DNA from: Paraburkholderia sp. D15
GTDB taxonomy: Bacteria; Pseudomonadota; Gammaproteobacteria; Burkholderiales; Burkholderiaceae
Direction of reading: 5' to 3'
NCBI RefSeq assembly: GCF_029910215.1
Contig: NZ_CP110396.1
Location: 558,001 to 622,000, forward strand
DNA: 64,000 nucleotides
Under the pieces are notes generated by a model. That model was not told the origin of the DNA, searched no databases, and worked only from the letters and a program-made list of their open reading frames with translations. Numbering within the stretch: the first letter of the stretch is position 1; every line of letters begins with the position of its first letter. The position numbers and the translations under genes are program-made. This document shows, in pieces, positions 34,032 through 43,627 of the stretch.

Positions 34032-34443
34032 GACCGACTCCTTGAATGGATCATCGAGCGTCGCCTGCCTTGTGCCGCGATCCGTTCAATGACAGGCCGA
34101 ATTCTTGGGCACGCGTCGCCTGAAGGCAATTTCAGAATCATGTCGAGCTATGTCATGAGCGCTCGAAGCCGCGCCACGCTTCGCTGAGCGGCGATTCGCC
34201 GGGTGCGTTGTCGTGGCGTTCGATCCGCTGCGGATCGGCTGAAAAAAGGTCGTTGACTCAGCATAGAACATGCCGGCCGGAAGATTGCCTGGTGAATTCC
34301 CGTTGTACTGAGGAATCGCCGGCGATGCGATTTGCGGCCCGACCCGCGGCCCGCGCCGGGGCCGCTTGACTCGAACGTTGTGGCCGCGCAGTTCAAGCGC
34401 TTTTCAAGCGGTGCTCAAGCGGTGCTCAAAGCGCCGCGCGAAC
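34032..34443. other. Intergenic stretch with an 11-bp repeat
   Basis: 412 bases between the EF-hand gene and the ArsB/NhaD-like gene with no supported gene. Two 11-bp units TCAAGCGGTGC stand in tandem at 34404-34425, followed by a partial third, near the 3' end of the transporter gene. Short inverted segments occur but none with a clear terminator shape. Confidence 0.5.
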
Positions 34444-35694
34444 TCAGCCCAGCAGAATCCGCGCGCCGAGCGCGAGGACCAGCGCGGGCACCATCACCAC
34501 CACGCCCACTTTCAGAAACTTCATGAAGCCGACGTCCTCGCCTTCGCGGCGAATCGCATTGAGCCAGAGGATCGTCGCGAGCGAACCGGTGATCGACAGA
34601 TTCGGCCCGAGGTCCACGCCGATCAGCAGCGCATCGATCACGCGCGCGGGACTGTGCGCCTGCATCACCGTCGAACTGGCGATCAGGCCGGCCGGCAGGT
34701 TGTTCATCAGATTGCTGCCGAACGCGATCGCCGCGCCGGCCCAGCCCGCCGTCGACAGTTCGTTGCGCAGCGCCGCGTCGCGCGTCAGACGGGCCAGCGT
34801 GGTGATCACGCCGGTATGGTCGAGCGTTTCGACCAGCACGAACAGCGCGGCGACCAGCGGCAGCACGCTCCACGAGATCTCGCGGATCATCGGCAGCGGC
34901 GATTTGCGCTCCTGGATCAGCACCACCAGCGCCGTCAGCGCGCCGAGTATCGCGGTCGGCAGGCCGAGCGGAACGTCGAACGCGGACACCGTCAACAGCG
35001 CGACCGCCGTCACCGCGATGCCGGCCAGCGCCACGCGGCCGCTCGCGGACAGGTCGAGCGGCGCCAGATTAGCCTCGCAGGTGCCGCCCAGCGCGTCACG
35101 CTGGCTCCAGCGCAGCATCAGGTAAGTCGCGACGATCGACAGCAGCGACGGCAGCGCGAAGCGCATCAGCCACGCGCCGAGCGCGGGCGTGTGGTTGCCG
35201 TACAGCACGATGTTGGCGGGATTCGAGATCGGCAGCACGAAGCTGGCGGCGTTGGCGATAAACGCACACACGAACAGCAACGGCAACGGCTCGGTCTTCG
35301 CTTTTTTCGCGGCGGCGAAGACGGCGGGGGTCAGCACCACCGCAGTGGCATCGTTGGAAAGAAACGCGGTGATCACCACGCCGACCAGATAGACCAGCAG
35401 GAACAGCTTGCGTGGCGAGCCCTGCGCGTGATTCACCGCCAGCACCGCGACCCAGTCGAACAACCCTTCTCGGCGGCCCACTTCCGAGAGCAGCATCATG
35501 CCGAACAGGAACAGATAGACGTCGGTGCCCTTGCCGATCGCGACCAGCGCCAGATTCACCGGCAGCAGGCCCAGCGCGACCAGCAGCACGGCGCCGGTGA
35601 CAGCCCACACCGCTTCGGGCCATTTGAACGGACGGGTGATGACGCCGGCCGTCGCCACCGCGGCGATACCCCAGGAGAGAAAAACGGAATTCAA
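34444..35694 (-). CDS. ArsB/NhaD-superfamily anion or ion transporter
   Basis: 416 residues with about 11 hydrophobic helices. Family features are FLFGMMLLSEVGRREGLFDW near residue 65, FLSNDATAVVLTPAVF near 110, ANAASFVLPISNPANIVLYG near 150 and a mirror copy SNLMNNLPAGLIAS near 330. These belong to the ion-transporter superfamily of ArsB (arsenite) and citrate or sodium carriers. No arsR, arsC or other ars gene adjoins, so arsenite as substrate is unproven. It is alone; a hairpin lies at 35736-35763 upstream in the gap. Confidence 0.85.
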   Translation of the reverse strand: MNSVFLSWGIAAVATAGVITRPFKWPEAVWAVTGAVLLVALGLLPVNLALVAIGKGTDVYLFLFGMMLLSEVGRREGLFDWVAVLAVNHAQGSPRKLFLLVYLVGVVITAFLSNDATAVVLTPAVFAAAKKAKTEPLPLLFVCAFIANAASFVLPISNPANIVLYGNHTPALGAWLMRFALPSLLSIVATYLMLRWSQRDALGGTCEANLAPLDLSASGRVALAGIAVTAVALLTVSAFDVPLGLPTAILGALTALVVLIQERKSPLPMIREISWSVLPLVAALFVLVETLDHTGVITTLARLTRDAALRNELSTAGWAGAAIAFGSNLMNNLPAGLIASSTVMQAHSPARVIDALLIGVDLGPNLSITGSLATILWLNAIRREGEDVGFMKFLKVGVVVMVPALVLALGARILLG

Positions 35695-35735
35695 AACGGG
35701 CGCCTTTTACCTTTTGCCAGGTTTTGTGTTTCGAG

Positions 35736-35763
35736 CCGCCCCGGTCGTGGATGGCCGGGGCGG
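35736..35763. terminator. Hairpin between diguanylate cyclase and transporter
   Basis: A perfect 9-bp stem CCGCCCCGG/CCGGGGCGG with a 10-base loop lies about 140 bases beyond the diguanylate cyclase stop. It is followed on the minus strand by an A/C-rich stretch instead of a T run, so the role is uncertain. Confidence 0.4.
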
Positions 35764-35905
35764 TTGGATCGATCGTGTTTTTGGTCTCGCGCCGGGTGCG
35801 ATCCCCGGCTTGCCGGCGCTGTTCGAGCAAACCTCATGCCCAGGAGACCCGCCGCGGGCCGTTCCGGTCCAGATCATGTCTGGCCGCACGGCGCCGAGCC
35901 GCGTT

Positions 35906-36952
35906 CTACGGATTCACGCGATTGACCGCCGCGATGCAATCGCGCCCGTTGTCCTTGGCCAGGTACAGTTGCGTGTCGACCAGATTCACGAACGCGACCG
36001 GGTCGTCCGACTCGCGTGGAATCACCGACCCCACGCCGAAACTCGCGGTCACCGTTTGCCGGAACGGCGAACGCTCGTGCGCGATTTCGGCGGCGCAGAG
36101 CCGGTCGCGGCAGCGCTCGGCGACTTGCCGCGCGGCCTCCGAACCCGTATTCGGCAGCACCAGCACGAACTCCTCGCCGCCGAAACGACCGACGAAATCG
36201 CCCGGCCGTACCGCTTCGCTCAACACTTCGGCAACCCGCTTCAGACACTCGTCGCCCTGCACGTGACCGTAGTAGTCGTTGTACGACTTGAAGAAATCGA
36301 TGTCGGCCATGATCAGCGAAACCGGCGAGCCATGCCGTTGCGCGGCTTTCCATTCGCGCTGCAGCACCGCGTCGAATTCGCGGCGATTGCCGACCCCGGT
36401 CAGCCCGTCCTTGTACGACAGCGCTTCGAGTTCGCGTTGCAAGGCGGCGAGTTTTTCCTCGGTCTTCTTGCGCTCGCTGATGTCGAACATGAAGCCGACC
36501 AGCGCCTCGACCTCGCCGTCCGCGCCGCGCACCACGTGCACCACGTCGCGCAGCCACACGTAGTCGCCGCGGCTCGTCAACGCACGGTAGTCGGCTTCGT
36601 GATCGGTGCCCGCCTGCGATTGCGCGACACAGAACGCGACCACCTTGTCGCGATCTTCCGGATGCATGCGCGCCGCCCAGTCCTGCACGGTCTGCCAGCT
36701 CGACGGCGCCCAGCCCAGCAGCGCCTCGATCTGCGGCCCGATGTACGCGAAGGTCATGGTGGCCCAGTCGATCTTCCACGGAATCGCCCGGGTCGATTCG
36801 AGCAACGTGCGGTAGACGGCGGCATCGTGCTCCATGTACCCTTCGACTCCGGTCGCGGCCGGCGCCATGCGATCCGTTGGCGTTTCCTGGGGTGCCTCGT
36901 GCCGCAGAAAATCCGCGCCCAGGCTCGCTTTATTCTGGTCAGTGCTGTTCAT
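35906..36952 (-). CDS. Diguanylate cyclase with PAS domain
   Basis: 348 residues. A PAS domain covers about residues 45-165, with the terminal PAC-type stretch GFMFDISERKKTEEKLAAL leading to a coiled signalling helix. The GGDEF domain (about 175-345) carries an intact active site RFGGEEFVLVLP and an inhibitory RxxD site RPGD five residues before it. It should make c-di-GMP from two GTP and be product-inhibited. No membrane segments, so it is cytoplasmic. ATG 36952 is chosen since the longer reading upstream is not protein-like. It is monocistronic. Confidence 0.93.
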   Translation of the reverse strand: MNSTDQNKASLGADFLRHEAPQETPTDRMAPAATGVEGYMEHDAAVYRTLLESTRAIPWKIDWATMTFAYIGPQIEALLGWAPSSWQTVQDWAARMHPEDRDKVVAFCVAQSQAGTDHEADYRALTSRGDYVWLRDVVHVVRGADGEVEALVGFMFDISERKKTEEKLAALQRELEALSYKDGLTGVGNRREFDAVLQREWKAAQRHGSPVSLIMADIDFFKSYNDYYGHVQGDECLKRVAEVLSEAVRPGDFVGRFGGEEFVLVLPNTGSEAARQVAERCRDRLCAAEIAHERSPFRQTVTASFGVGSVIPRESDDPVAFVNLVDTQLYLAKDNGRDCIAAVNRVNP

Positions 36953-37174
36953 CGATCGAATCCTCATCAGCGGTGCAGCCGGCAAATTAACACAGCGCCG
37001 CCCCGCCACCCCGCCTGAACGAAATTCGCGCCGTTTTATTCCACGGCCATTAGCGTCACCACGACAACAATCTGTTCCCTCCTACCCGGCTAGTCACGTT
37101 TCATTGGCATGCCTACCATCCGCATTCACCTGCAACACGTCACGCGACACGTCGCGTTTATCGAGCCTCCACGA

Positions 37175-37732
37175 ATGAATGCCCGTCCTTCGGATTCCAA
37201 CCGCTATCACGGCGCCGCCATTGCATTGCACTGGCTTATCGCGGCGCTGATGATCTGCGGTTTCTATATCGGCTGGATCATGACCGACATCCACGGTTTC
37301 TCGCCGACCAAGCTCAAGTATTTCTCGTGGCACAAATGGATCGGCGTCACCGTATTCGCGCTCGCGGTGCTGCGCGTGCTGTGGCGCGCCACCCATCGCG
37401 CGCCGCCGCTCGACGACGCGACGCCCCTGTGGCAGAAGGCTGCCGCGCATCTGGTGCATGGCCTGCTGTATCTGCTGATGCTGGCGATTCCGCTGTCCGG
37501 CTACTTCTACAGCTCGGCCGCGGGCATTCAGGTGGTGTATCTCGGCATCGTGCCGCTGCCTACGTTCATCGGCCCGGACCAGGCGCTCAAGGCAACGCTG
37601 CGCACGGTCCATGTGCTGCTCAATTACACGCTGCTGGCGCTCGTCGCGATGCACGTGCTGGCCGCGCTCAAACATCAGTTCGTCGACCGTGACGGACTGC
37701 TCGGGCGAATGATTCCGTTCCTCAAGTCATGA
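37175..37732 (+). CDS. Cytochrome b561
   Basis: 185 residues, four membrane helices. Candidate haem His residues are in YHGAAIALHWLIAAL, WHKWIGVTV, AHLVHGLLYL and VAMHVLAALKHQFVDRDG. It is the bacterial b561/CybB type that moves electrons between quinol and periplasmic partners. It is followed by two YceI genes; the arrangement b561-YceI is common and YceI proteins bind isoprenoid quinones. An in-frame ATG at 37109 would add 22 residues; ATG 37175 gives the family length. Confidence 0.92.
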   Translation: MNARPSDSNRYHGAAIALHWLIAALMICGFYIGWIMTDIHGFSPTKLKYFSWHKWIGVTVFALAVLRVLWRATHRAPPLDDATPLWQKAAAHLVHGLLYLLMLAIPLSGYFYSSAAGIQVVYLGIVPLPTFIGPDQALKATLRTVHVLLNYTLLALVAMHVLAALKHQFVDRDGLLGRMIPFLKS

Positions 37733-37821
37733 CCGTGCCGCGATTGGCTACGGCTTGTTGGCAATTTAATTCCCAGCGGTGCGCAATCGACGCACGCGGG
37801 TTCGATAGGATGCGTACCACC

Positions 37822-38439
37822 ATGAAAAACGACTTCAATCACTCCGCCACCGGGGCCGCGCTTCGTTCCGCCGCCGTTCGTTCCACCCTGCTGCGCTCCG
37901 TGCTCGCCGGCGCCGCTGCCGTGACCATGTTCGGCGCCGGCCTTGCGCAGGCCGATGTCGACACCAGCAAGAGCAGCGTCGTCGCCACCACGAAGCAGAT
38001 GAACGTGCCGGTCGACGGCAAGTTCAGGAAGTTCTCCGCGCAACTGAATTTCGATCCGGCGAAGCCGACTGCCGGCAGCGCCAACGTGTCGATCGACACC
38101 GCCAGCTACGACCTCGGCGCGGACGACTACAACAAGCAGGCGCAAGGCAAGGAGTGGTTCGACAGCGCCACGTATCCGGCCGCGACCTTCGTGTCGAGCG
38201 CGATCGCACCGGCCGGCGGCAACCTGTACAAGATCACCGGCAAGCTCACCATCAAGGGCAAATCGCAGATCGTCGTGGTGCCCGTCACGATCGCCGCGCA
38301 GGGCGCGACACAAACCTTCGACGGCTCGCTGCCGATCAAGCGCTCGCAGTTCGACGTGGGCACCGGCGAATGGAAAGACACGTCGGTCGTCGCCGACGAA
38401 GTCGTCATCAAATTTCACCTCGTCGCTTCGAAGAAGTAA
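37822..38439 (+). CDS. YceI family periplasmic protein
   Basis: 205 residues. A rather long signal peptide (to about residue 44, ending GLAQA) precedes the YceI lipocalin-like barrel (VDTSKSSVVATTKQMNVPVDG in two parts, FNF/ F-x-A strands, and GSLPIKRSQFDVGTGEW near the end). YceI proteins bind polyprenyl quinones or lipids in the periplasm. It lies about 90 bases after the b561 gene and 48 bases before its paralogue. ATG 37822 is preferred; another ATG 12 bases upstream is possible. Confidence 0.9.
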   Translation: MKNDFNHSATGAALRSAAVRSTLLRSVLAGAAAVTMFGAGLAQADVDTSKSSVVATTKQMNVPVDGKFRKFSAQLNFDPAKPTAGSANVSIDTASYDLGADDYNKQAQGKEWFDSATYPAATFVSSAIAPAGGNLYKITGKLTIKGKSQIVVVPVTIAAQGATQTFDGSLPIKRSQFDVGTGEWKDTSVVADEVVIKFHLVASKK

Positions 38440-38487
38440 TTCACCGACCCGAAGCGCCGCTACTCTTTCAGACACCTGGAGAACACC

Positions 38488-39066
38488 TTGAAGAAGTCCT
38501 TTCTGCTCGCCGCGGGCGCGCTCGCCGCTGCCCTGTCGTTCAACGCGATGGCCGCCGATACGTATCAACTCGATCCGACCCACACGTACCCGAGTTTCGA
38601 AACCGACCACTTCGGCGGCATCTCGACGTGGCGCGGCAAGTTCAAGAAGAGCAGCGGCACCGTCGTGCTCGACCGCGCGGCAAAGACCGGCACGGTCGAC
38701 GTGACGATCGACATGAGCTCGGTGGACATCGGCAACGACAAGCTCGACGCGGAACTGGTCACGGACAAGTTCTTCGACGCCGCGAAGTATCCGAGCGCGA
38801 CGTACAAGGGCACGCAGATCCGCTTCGACGGCGACAAGCCGGTGGAAGTGATCGGCTCGCTGACGATGCACGGCATCACCAGGCCGGTGAACCTGAAGAT
38901 CGAGTCGTTCAAGTGCTTCACGAACCCGATGCTCAAGCGTGAAGTCTGCGGCACGGAATCGACCGCCACGTTCAATCGCGACGACTTCGGCATCGACTTC
39001 GGCAAGGCTTACGGCTTCAAGATGCAGACCACGCTGCATATCCAGGCCGAAGGCATCAAGCAGTAA
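38488..39066 (+). CDS. YceI family periplasmic protein
   Basis: 192 residues from a TTG start with GGAG six to nine bases upstream. Signal peptide cleaves after AMA (residue 22), giving [21 protein letters not shown], shown in two parts as [12 protein letters not shown] and SFETDHFGG. The YceI pattern continues with [27 protein letters not shown] and [13 protein letters not shown]. Two Cys ([15 protein letters not shown]) may form a disulfide. It likely binds quinone or isoprenoid next to the b561. A clean terminator follows at 39201-39233. Confidence 0.93.
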   Translation: MKKSFLLAAGALAAALSFNAMAADTYQLDPTHTYPSFETDHFGGISTWRGKFKKSSGTVVLDRAAKTGTVDVTIDMSSVDIGNDKLDAELVTDKFFDAAKYPSATYKGTQIRFDGDKPVEVIGSLTMHGITRPVNLKIESFKCFTNPMLKREVCGTESTATFNRDDFGIDFGKAYGFKMQTTLHIQAEGIKQ

Positions 39067-39090
39067 GCGGCACACTCGATCGCCGTCGCG

Positions 39091-39117
39091 GTTGTAGCGG
39101 TTGTAGCAGTTGTAGCG
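39091..39117. repeat. 9-bp tandem repeat
   Basis: Three tandem 9-bp units (GTTGTAGCG, GTTGTAGCA, GTTGTAGCG) lie in the YceI-downstream gap, followed by GCATGC-containing inverted segments. The 344 bases from 39067 to 39410 otherwise contain only the terminator. Confidence 0.75.
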
Positions 39118-39200
39118 GCGCGACAATGCATGCGTTGTTGCACGTGGTTGCATGCTCAACCACCGCGACAAGCGCGCGCGGAAAATCGATTCGTCGTAGG

Positions 39201-39233
39201 AATAGCCCTGTAAAACAGGGCTATTTTTCTTTT
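39201..39233 (+). terminator. Rho-independent terminator of the b561-YceI operon
   Basis: A perfect 10-bp stem AATAGCCCTG/CAGGGCTATT with loop TAAAA is followed by TTTCTTTT. This is a textbook intrinsic terminator for the genes that end at 39066. Confidence 0.9.
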
Positions 39234-39410
39234 ACGACCCCGCTCGACGCCGTGGCGACACCCTTTATAAGGTCATAATTTCCGCTTTCGGCACGCGCTA
39301 AAACTTGAGCGCGAAGAGCCGCCACATTTCCCCGCTGTTCACCGATTCAAAACGCATTACCCAACCTTAAAGTCGCCAGCACGGAAATCGAACCTTGTCT
39401 GGAGACGTTG

Positions 39411-40067
39411 GTGAAACAGTTGAAATATGCGGCGCTGGCCGCGACGTGCATGACCCTGGCCGCCGGTGCGGCGCACGGGCAGGAAGTCTACGTGCACGGC
39501 GGCACGCTCGGCGCGGGCATCGGCGCGGCGCTGCCGCTGACTTCGTGGGCGGGTGTGCACGCCGAATTCGAAGGTTTCGGCCTGTCGCATTCGTTCAATG
39601 TGGACGGCAATCAATACGACGGTCATCTGAAACTGCTGCAAGGCGGCCTGTATGCCGACCTCTTCCCGTTCAAGTCGAGCGGCTTTCGCGTGACGGCCGG
39701 CGCGCTGATCAACGACGACGAACTCACGGCCCACGCCGTGCCGAACGCCCAGGGCAACTACAAGATCGGCGACCAGTTCGTGCCGGCGGTCGGCGGCGCG
39801 CCGTCCACCACGGTGACGCTGCCGCGCGTGATGCCGTATCTCGGCATCGGCTACGGACACAAACCGGTCTCGAAGGGCTTCGGTCTGACGCTCGATCTGG
39901 GCGTCGCTTATGGACGTCCGCGCAGCACCTACAGCGTGCCGGCCATCTATTCGACGGTCGCGACGCAATCGAGCATCGACCAGGAAGAGCAGAACATCAG
40001 CAACAAGGTGGAACGCTACAAGCTGTACCCGGTGGTGCAGATCGGTGTGAGCTACCGCTTCAACTAG
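39411..40067 (+). CDS. Outer-membrane beta-barrel protein
   Basis: 218 residues. Signal peptide ends near AAHGQ (residue 24). The mature chain has alternating strands with Gly/aromatic pattern (VHAEFEGFGLSHSF, GLYADLFPFKSSGFRVTAGAL) and closes with VVQIGVSYRFN, the C-terminal aromatic pattern of barrels. It resembles OmpW or surface-antigen-like eight-stranded barrels; no exact family. GTG 39411 has GGAG 7-10 bases upstream; a TTG one codon earlier is possible. It stands alone between the terminator and dinB. Confidence 0.75.
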   Translation: MKQLKYAALAATCMTLAAGAAHGQEVYVHGGTLGAGIGAALPLTSWAGVHAEFEGFGLSHSFNVDGNQYDGHLKLLQGGLYADLFPFKSSGFRVTAGALINDDELTAHAVPNAQGNYKIGDQFVPAVGGAPSTTVTLPRVMPYLGIGYGHKPVSKGFGLTLDLGVAYGRPRSTYSVPAIYSTVATQSSIDQEEQNISNKVERYKLYPVVQIGVSYRFN

Positions 40068-40201
40068 GCAGGCGCCGCGGGGACGTCCAGCGGGAGCACC
40101 CGGCTCGCCCAACCGGCGGGCGCGTTTTGCGGGACGGCAAGGTACCATGACGGATTGACTGACGGCACGTCGCCGTCGCACGACTTTCGTCTCCACCACT
40201 C

Positions 40202-41368
40202 ATGATCTCCGCCAGCCGCCGCATCGCGCATCTCGACATGGACGCTTTCTACGCGTCCGTCGAACTGCTGCGCTATCCGGAACTGCGCGGGCACGCGGTG
40301 GTGATCGGCGGCGGCCGCAACGCGATACCGGAAACGCTCCCGGACGGCAGCCGCCGCTTCGCGCGGCTGCGCGAATACGCGGGGCGCGGCGTGGTGACGA
40401 CCTCCACCTACGAAGCGCGCGCGCTCGGCGTGTTCTCCGCGATGGGCATGATGAAGGCCGCCGCGCTCGCGCCGGACGCGTTCCTGCTGCCCACCGACTT
40501 CGATTCGTACCGGCGCTACTCGCGCATGTTCAAGGCGGCGGTCGCCACGTTCACCGATCGCATCGAAGATCGCGGCATCGACGAAATCTATATCGACCTC
40601 ACCGAGCTGCCGGGCGAGCCGCGCGACATCGCCGCGCGCATCAAGGACGCGGTCAATCAGGCCACCGGCCTCACCTGCTCGATCTGCGTCGCGCCGAACA
40701 AGCTGCTCGCGAAGATCGGCTCCGAACTCGACAAGCCGAACGGCCTCACGATCCTCACCCCGGCGGACATCGCGTTGCGGGTCTGGCCGCTGCCCGTGCG
40801 CAAGGTCAACGGCATCGGCCCGAAGGCCGCCGAAAAACTCACGTCGCTCGGCATCGCGACCGTCGGCGATCTGGCCGCCGCGGATGCGGGTCTATTGCAG
40901 GATCATTTCGGGCGCAGCTATTCGGCGTGGCTGATGCAGGTCGCGCAAGGCCACGACGAGCGGCCCGTGGTGGTCGAATCCGAGCCGAAGTCGATGAGCC
41001 GCGAGACGACCTTCGAACGCGATCTGCATCCGCGTCACGATCGTCCCGCGCTCTCCAGTTCGTTCACCGGTCTGTGCGTGCGCGTCGCGGAAGATCTGGT
41101 GCGCAAGGGCTACGTGGGCAAGACCGTCGGCATCAAACTGCGCTACGACGATTTCCGCACGGTCACGCGCGATCTGACGCTCGACGAACCGACCGCCGAC
41201 GCCGCCGAGATCCGCCGCGCCGCGACCGAGTGCCTGCGGCGCGTGCAGTTGAACCGCAAGCTGCGGCTGCTCGGCGTGCGCGTGAGCACGTTGACGCCGG
41301 CCAGCGAGCAGGCGGCGAAACCGCGCCGGCCGGTTCAGGCGGACTTGCCCTTCACCAGCGACGAATAG
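40202..41368 (+). CDS. dinB: DNA polymerase IV (DinB)
   Basis: 388 residues, Y-family translesion polymerase. The catalytic palm has HLDMDAFYASVE (Mg ligand Asp and steric-gate aromatic) and DRGIDEIYIDLTEL, where Gly replaces the usual Ser before Ile-Asp-Glu. The fingers and thumb have KLLAKIGSELDKP and the helix-hairpin-helix region VNGIGPKAAEKLTSLGI. The little-finger domain follows, and the tail ends QADLPF, a likely beta-clamp-binding motif. It copies damaged DNA with low fidelity. No LexA-type box was seen. Its last 34 bases overlap the end of the convergent kinase gene. Confidence 0.94.
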   Translation: MISASRRIAHLDMDAFYASVELLRYPELRGHAVVIGGGRNAIPETLPDGSRRFARLREYAGRGVVTTSTYEARALGVFSAMGMMKAAALAPDAFLLPTDFDSYRRYSRMFKAAVATFTDRIEDRGIDEIYIDLTELPGEPRDIAARIKDAVNQATGLTCSICVAPNKLLAKIGSELDKPNGLTILTPADIALRVWPLPVRKVNGIGPKAAEKLTSLGIATVGDLAAADAGLLQDHFGRSYSAWLMQVAQGHDERPVVVESEPKSMSRETTFERDLHPRHDRPALSSSFTGLCVRVAEDLVRKGYVGKTVGIKLRYDDFRTVTRDLTLDEPTADAAEIRRAATECLRRVQLNRKLRLLGVRVSTLTPASEQAAKPRRPVQADLPFTSDE

Positions 41369-42855
41369 GCGGCCGCCTCGGTCACGCCGGTTGTGCTCGT
41401 TGCGCTTGTTGCGCTTGATGCATTCGCTACGCTCGCCACGCCGGTTGCCGCCACATTGGCAGGCGGGCGCGGCGCGGGCATCGCCGCATCGACCTGCGAC
41501 GCCGCAATCGAAAACACGAACGTATTGATGCCGTTCGCGCTTTGCGCCGACACGCTGCCGCGATGCATCTCCGCGATCGCCTTCACGATCGCGAGACCGA
41601 GCCCGTGGTTTTCGCGGCTATTCGTGCGCGACGCTTCCGCGCGATAGAAACGGTCGAACAGATGTTCCAGCACATCGGGCGCGATCGGCTCGCCCGGATT
41701 CGCGACCGCGATGCTGACCTGATCGTCGTCGCGCGCGATCGTCACGCTGATCTTCGCGCCGGGCTCGCAATGCTGGATCGCGTTCATCAGCAGATTCGTG
41801 CACGCGCGGCCGAACAGCGAGCGGTTCACACGCGCGTGGGCATCGCCGCGCAGCTCGGCATGCACGCGTGCTTCCTCCAGCGGAATTTCGAGGAACTCCA
41901 GCGTGTGTTCGACCTCCGCCGCGAGCGACACCTCGATCAAGCCGGTCGCGCGTTCGCCCTGATCGGCGCGGGCGAGGAACAGCATGTCGTTGATGATCGC
42001 GCGCATCCGCTCGAACTCTTCGAGATTCGATTGCAGCGTGTGGCGCAGATCGTCCACCGAACGGTTGCGCGTCAACGCCACTTCGGTTTGCCCGATCAGG
42101 ATCGTCACCGGCGTGCGCAGTTCGTGCGCCACGTCCGCGTTGAACGATTCGAGCCGCCCATATGCGCCGTCGAGCCGTTCGAGCGCGCCGTTGAACGAAT
42201 ACGCAAGGTCGTTCAGTTCAAGCGGCAGCGAGGCCGTATTCAAACGCTGCGAGCGATTGTTCGGACTCACCGCGGACGCATCGCGCGTGAGACGCGTGAG
42301 CGGCGCGAGGCCCAGCCGCGTGACCGAATAACTGAGCAGCAGCACCGCGAGACTGCCCAGCGCGGACAACGCGGCCAGCGCCGAACCGAACACGCGCATG
42401 GTGCGGATATTCGGCGAATAGCTCGCGGCCACCTGCAATTGCAGCGGCGGCCGCGGACCGTTGGCCGGAATGGTCACCGTGGAGGTCAGCATGTCCTGCG
42501 GACCGCCCGCCTGTTTCACGCGCGCGTAGCCGCCCGACCAGCTCTTCACGACCGCGCCTTCGACCGGTTTGCCGTACTGGAAATACGGGTCGGCGCTCGA
42601 CACCGAATACACGGTGCTGCCATCGTGCGGCGTCATGTCGGTGAGTTTTTCGCGGCACATGCGCCACTTTTCCGGCGTCACGGCGTGATAGACGATGATG
42701 CGGGCGATCTGCGTGCGGTCGTCGAGCGACTCGCGCAGATGGTGTTCGAGTTGCGTGCGCAATACGAGGAAGAGCCCGGTGCCCACCAGCGTGAACACGG
42801 ACAGCGCGACCAGCGCGAACATCAGCGCCAGCCGGCGGGCGATCGATCGGTTCAT
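41335..42855 (-). CDS. Heavy-metal-type sensor histidine kinase of the second RND operon
   Basis: 506 residues, CusS/IrlS-like layout. Helix 1 at about 10-32, periplasmic domain to about 160, helix 2 near 165-190 and HAMP to about 245. The His helix has FNADVAHELRTPVTIL, the N box TNLLMNAIQHC, G1 VANPGEPI and G2 NHGLGLAIVKAI. A roughly 45-residue Ala/Ser/Thr-rich tail (SSATSATSTTG) follows the ATPase domain. It overlaps the response regulator by four bases. Metal sensing is suggested only by family likeness. Its 3' end overlaps dinB. Confidence 0.92.
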   Translation of the reverse strand: MNRSIARRLALMFALVALSVFTLVGTGLFLVLRTQLEHHLRESLDDRTQIARIIVYHAVTPEKWRMCREKLTDMTPHDGSTVYSVSSADPYFQYGKPVEGAVVKSWSGGYARVKQAGGPQDMLTSTVTIPANGPRPPLQLQVAASYSPNIRTMRVFGSALAALSALGSLAVLLLSYSVTRLGLAPLTRLTRDASAVSPNNRSQRLNTASLPLELNDLAYSFNGALERLDGAYGRLESFNADVAHELRTPVTILIGQTEVALTRNRSVDDLRHTLQSNLEEFERMRAIINDMLFLARADQGERATGLIEVSLAAEVEHTLEFLEIPLEEARVHAELRGDAHARVNRSLFGRACTNLLMNAIQHCEPGAKISVTIARDDDQVSIAVANPGEPIAPDVLEHLFDRFYRAEASRTNSRENHGLGLAIVKAIAEMHRGSVSAQSANGINTFVFSIAASQVDAAMPAPRPPANVAATGVASVANASSATSATSTTGVTEAAAYSSLVKGKSA

Positions 42856-43538
42856 GTCTGCTCCGCCTCCTCGCGCACTTCGAGTACGTAGCCCATGCCG
42901 CGCACCGTGTGCAGCAGCTTGGACGGAAACGGCCCGTCGAGCTTCGCGCGCAGCCGCTTGATGGCCGTCTCGACGACATTCGTATGGCTGTCGAAATTGA
43001 CATCCCACACGAGCTCGGTAATCGCGGTCTTCGACAGAATGTCGCCTTGCCGGCGCGCCAGCACGCTGAGCAGCTGGAACTCCTTCGCGGTCAGGTCGAG
43101 GCGCACGCCGTCGCGGGTGGCGCGCCGGCCGATCAGATCGACGAACAGATCGCCGACCGAGATCAGCGTGGACTCCTGCGAGCGCGTGCGGCGCGCAAGC
43201 GCATGCAGACGCTCGACCAGTTCGAGGAACGAAAACGGCTTGGTCAGGTAGTCGTCCGCGCCTTCGCGCAAGCCGCGCACGCGGTCGTTCACGTGGTCGC
43301 GCGCGGTCAGCATGATGACCGGCGTCGACTTGCGCATGCGCAGCGCCTTGAGCACGCTGAAGCCGTCGCGCTTGGGCAACATCACGTCGAGCACGATCAC
43401 GTCGTAGTCGAATTCAGTGGCGAGATGCATGCCTTCCTCGCCGTCGAGTGCGACGTCGACGACCCAGCCCTGCTCTGTCAAACCGGAGCGCAGGTAGTCC
43501 ACGACCTTGTGCTCGTCTTCAACAATCAGCAATTTCAT
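42852..43538 (-). CDS. CopR/IrlR-type response regulator of the second RND operon
   Basis: 228 residues. Receiver: LIVEDEHKVVDYL, the phospho-accepting Asp in VIVLDVMLPKRDG, IMLTARD and LTKPFSF. Winged helix: RATRDGVRLDLTAKEFQLL and SHTNVVETAIKRLRAKLDG, then HTVRGMGYVLEV. It is the OmpR-family metal-type regulator (CopR, CusR, IrlR). It follows the outer-membrane channel gene by 89 bases without an obvious terminator, so it may share the pump transcript and also have its own promoter. Confidence 0.94.
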   Translation of the reverse strand: MKLLIVEDEHKVVDYLRSGLTEQGWVVDVALDGEEGMHLATEFDYDVIVLDVMLPKRDGFSVLKALRMRKSTPVIMLTARDHVNDRVRGLREGADDYLTKPFSFLELVERLHALARRTRSQESTLISVGDLFVDLIGRRATRDGVRLDLTAKEFQLLSVLARRQGDILSKTAITELVWDVNFDSHTNVVETAIKRLRAKLDGPFPSKLLHTVRGMGYVLEVREEAEQT

Positions 43539-43627
43539 GCGCGTCCCCTTGTCTGTGCATTATACGAAACGCCCTGCATTGCCTGCCCGACCTCTGCCAC
43601 GTACCGCTCGTTCATGATCTGCCGGGC

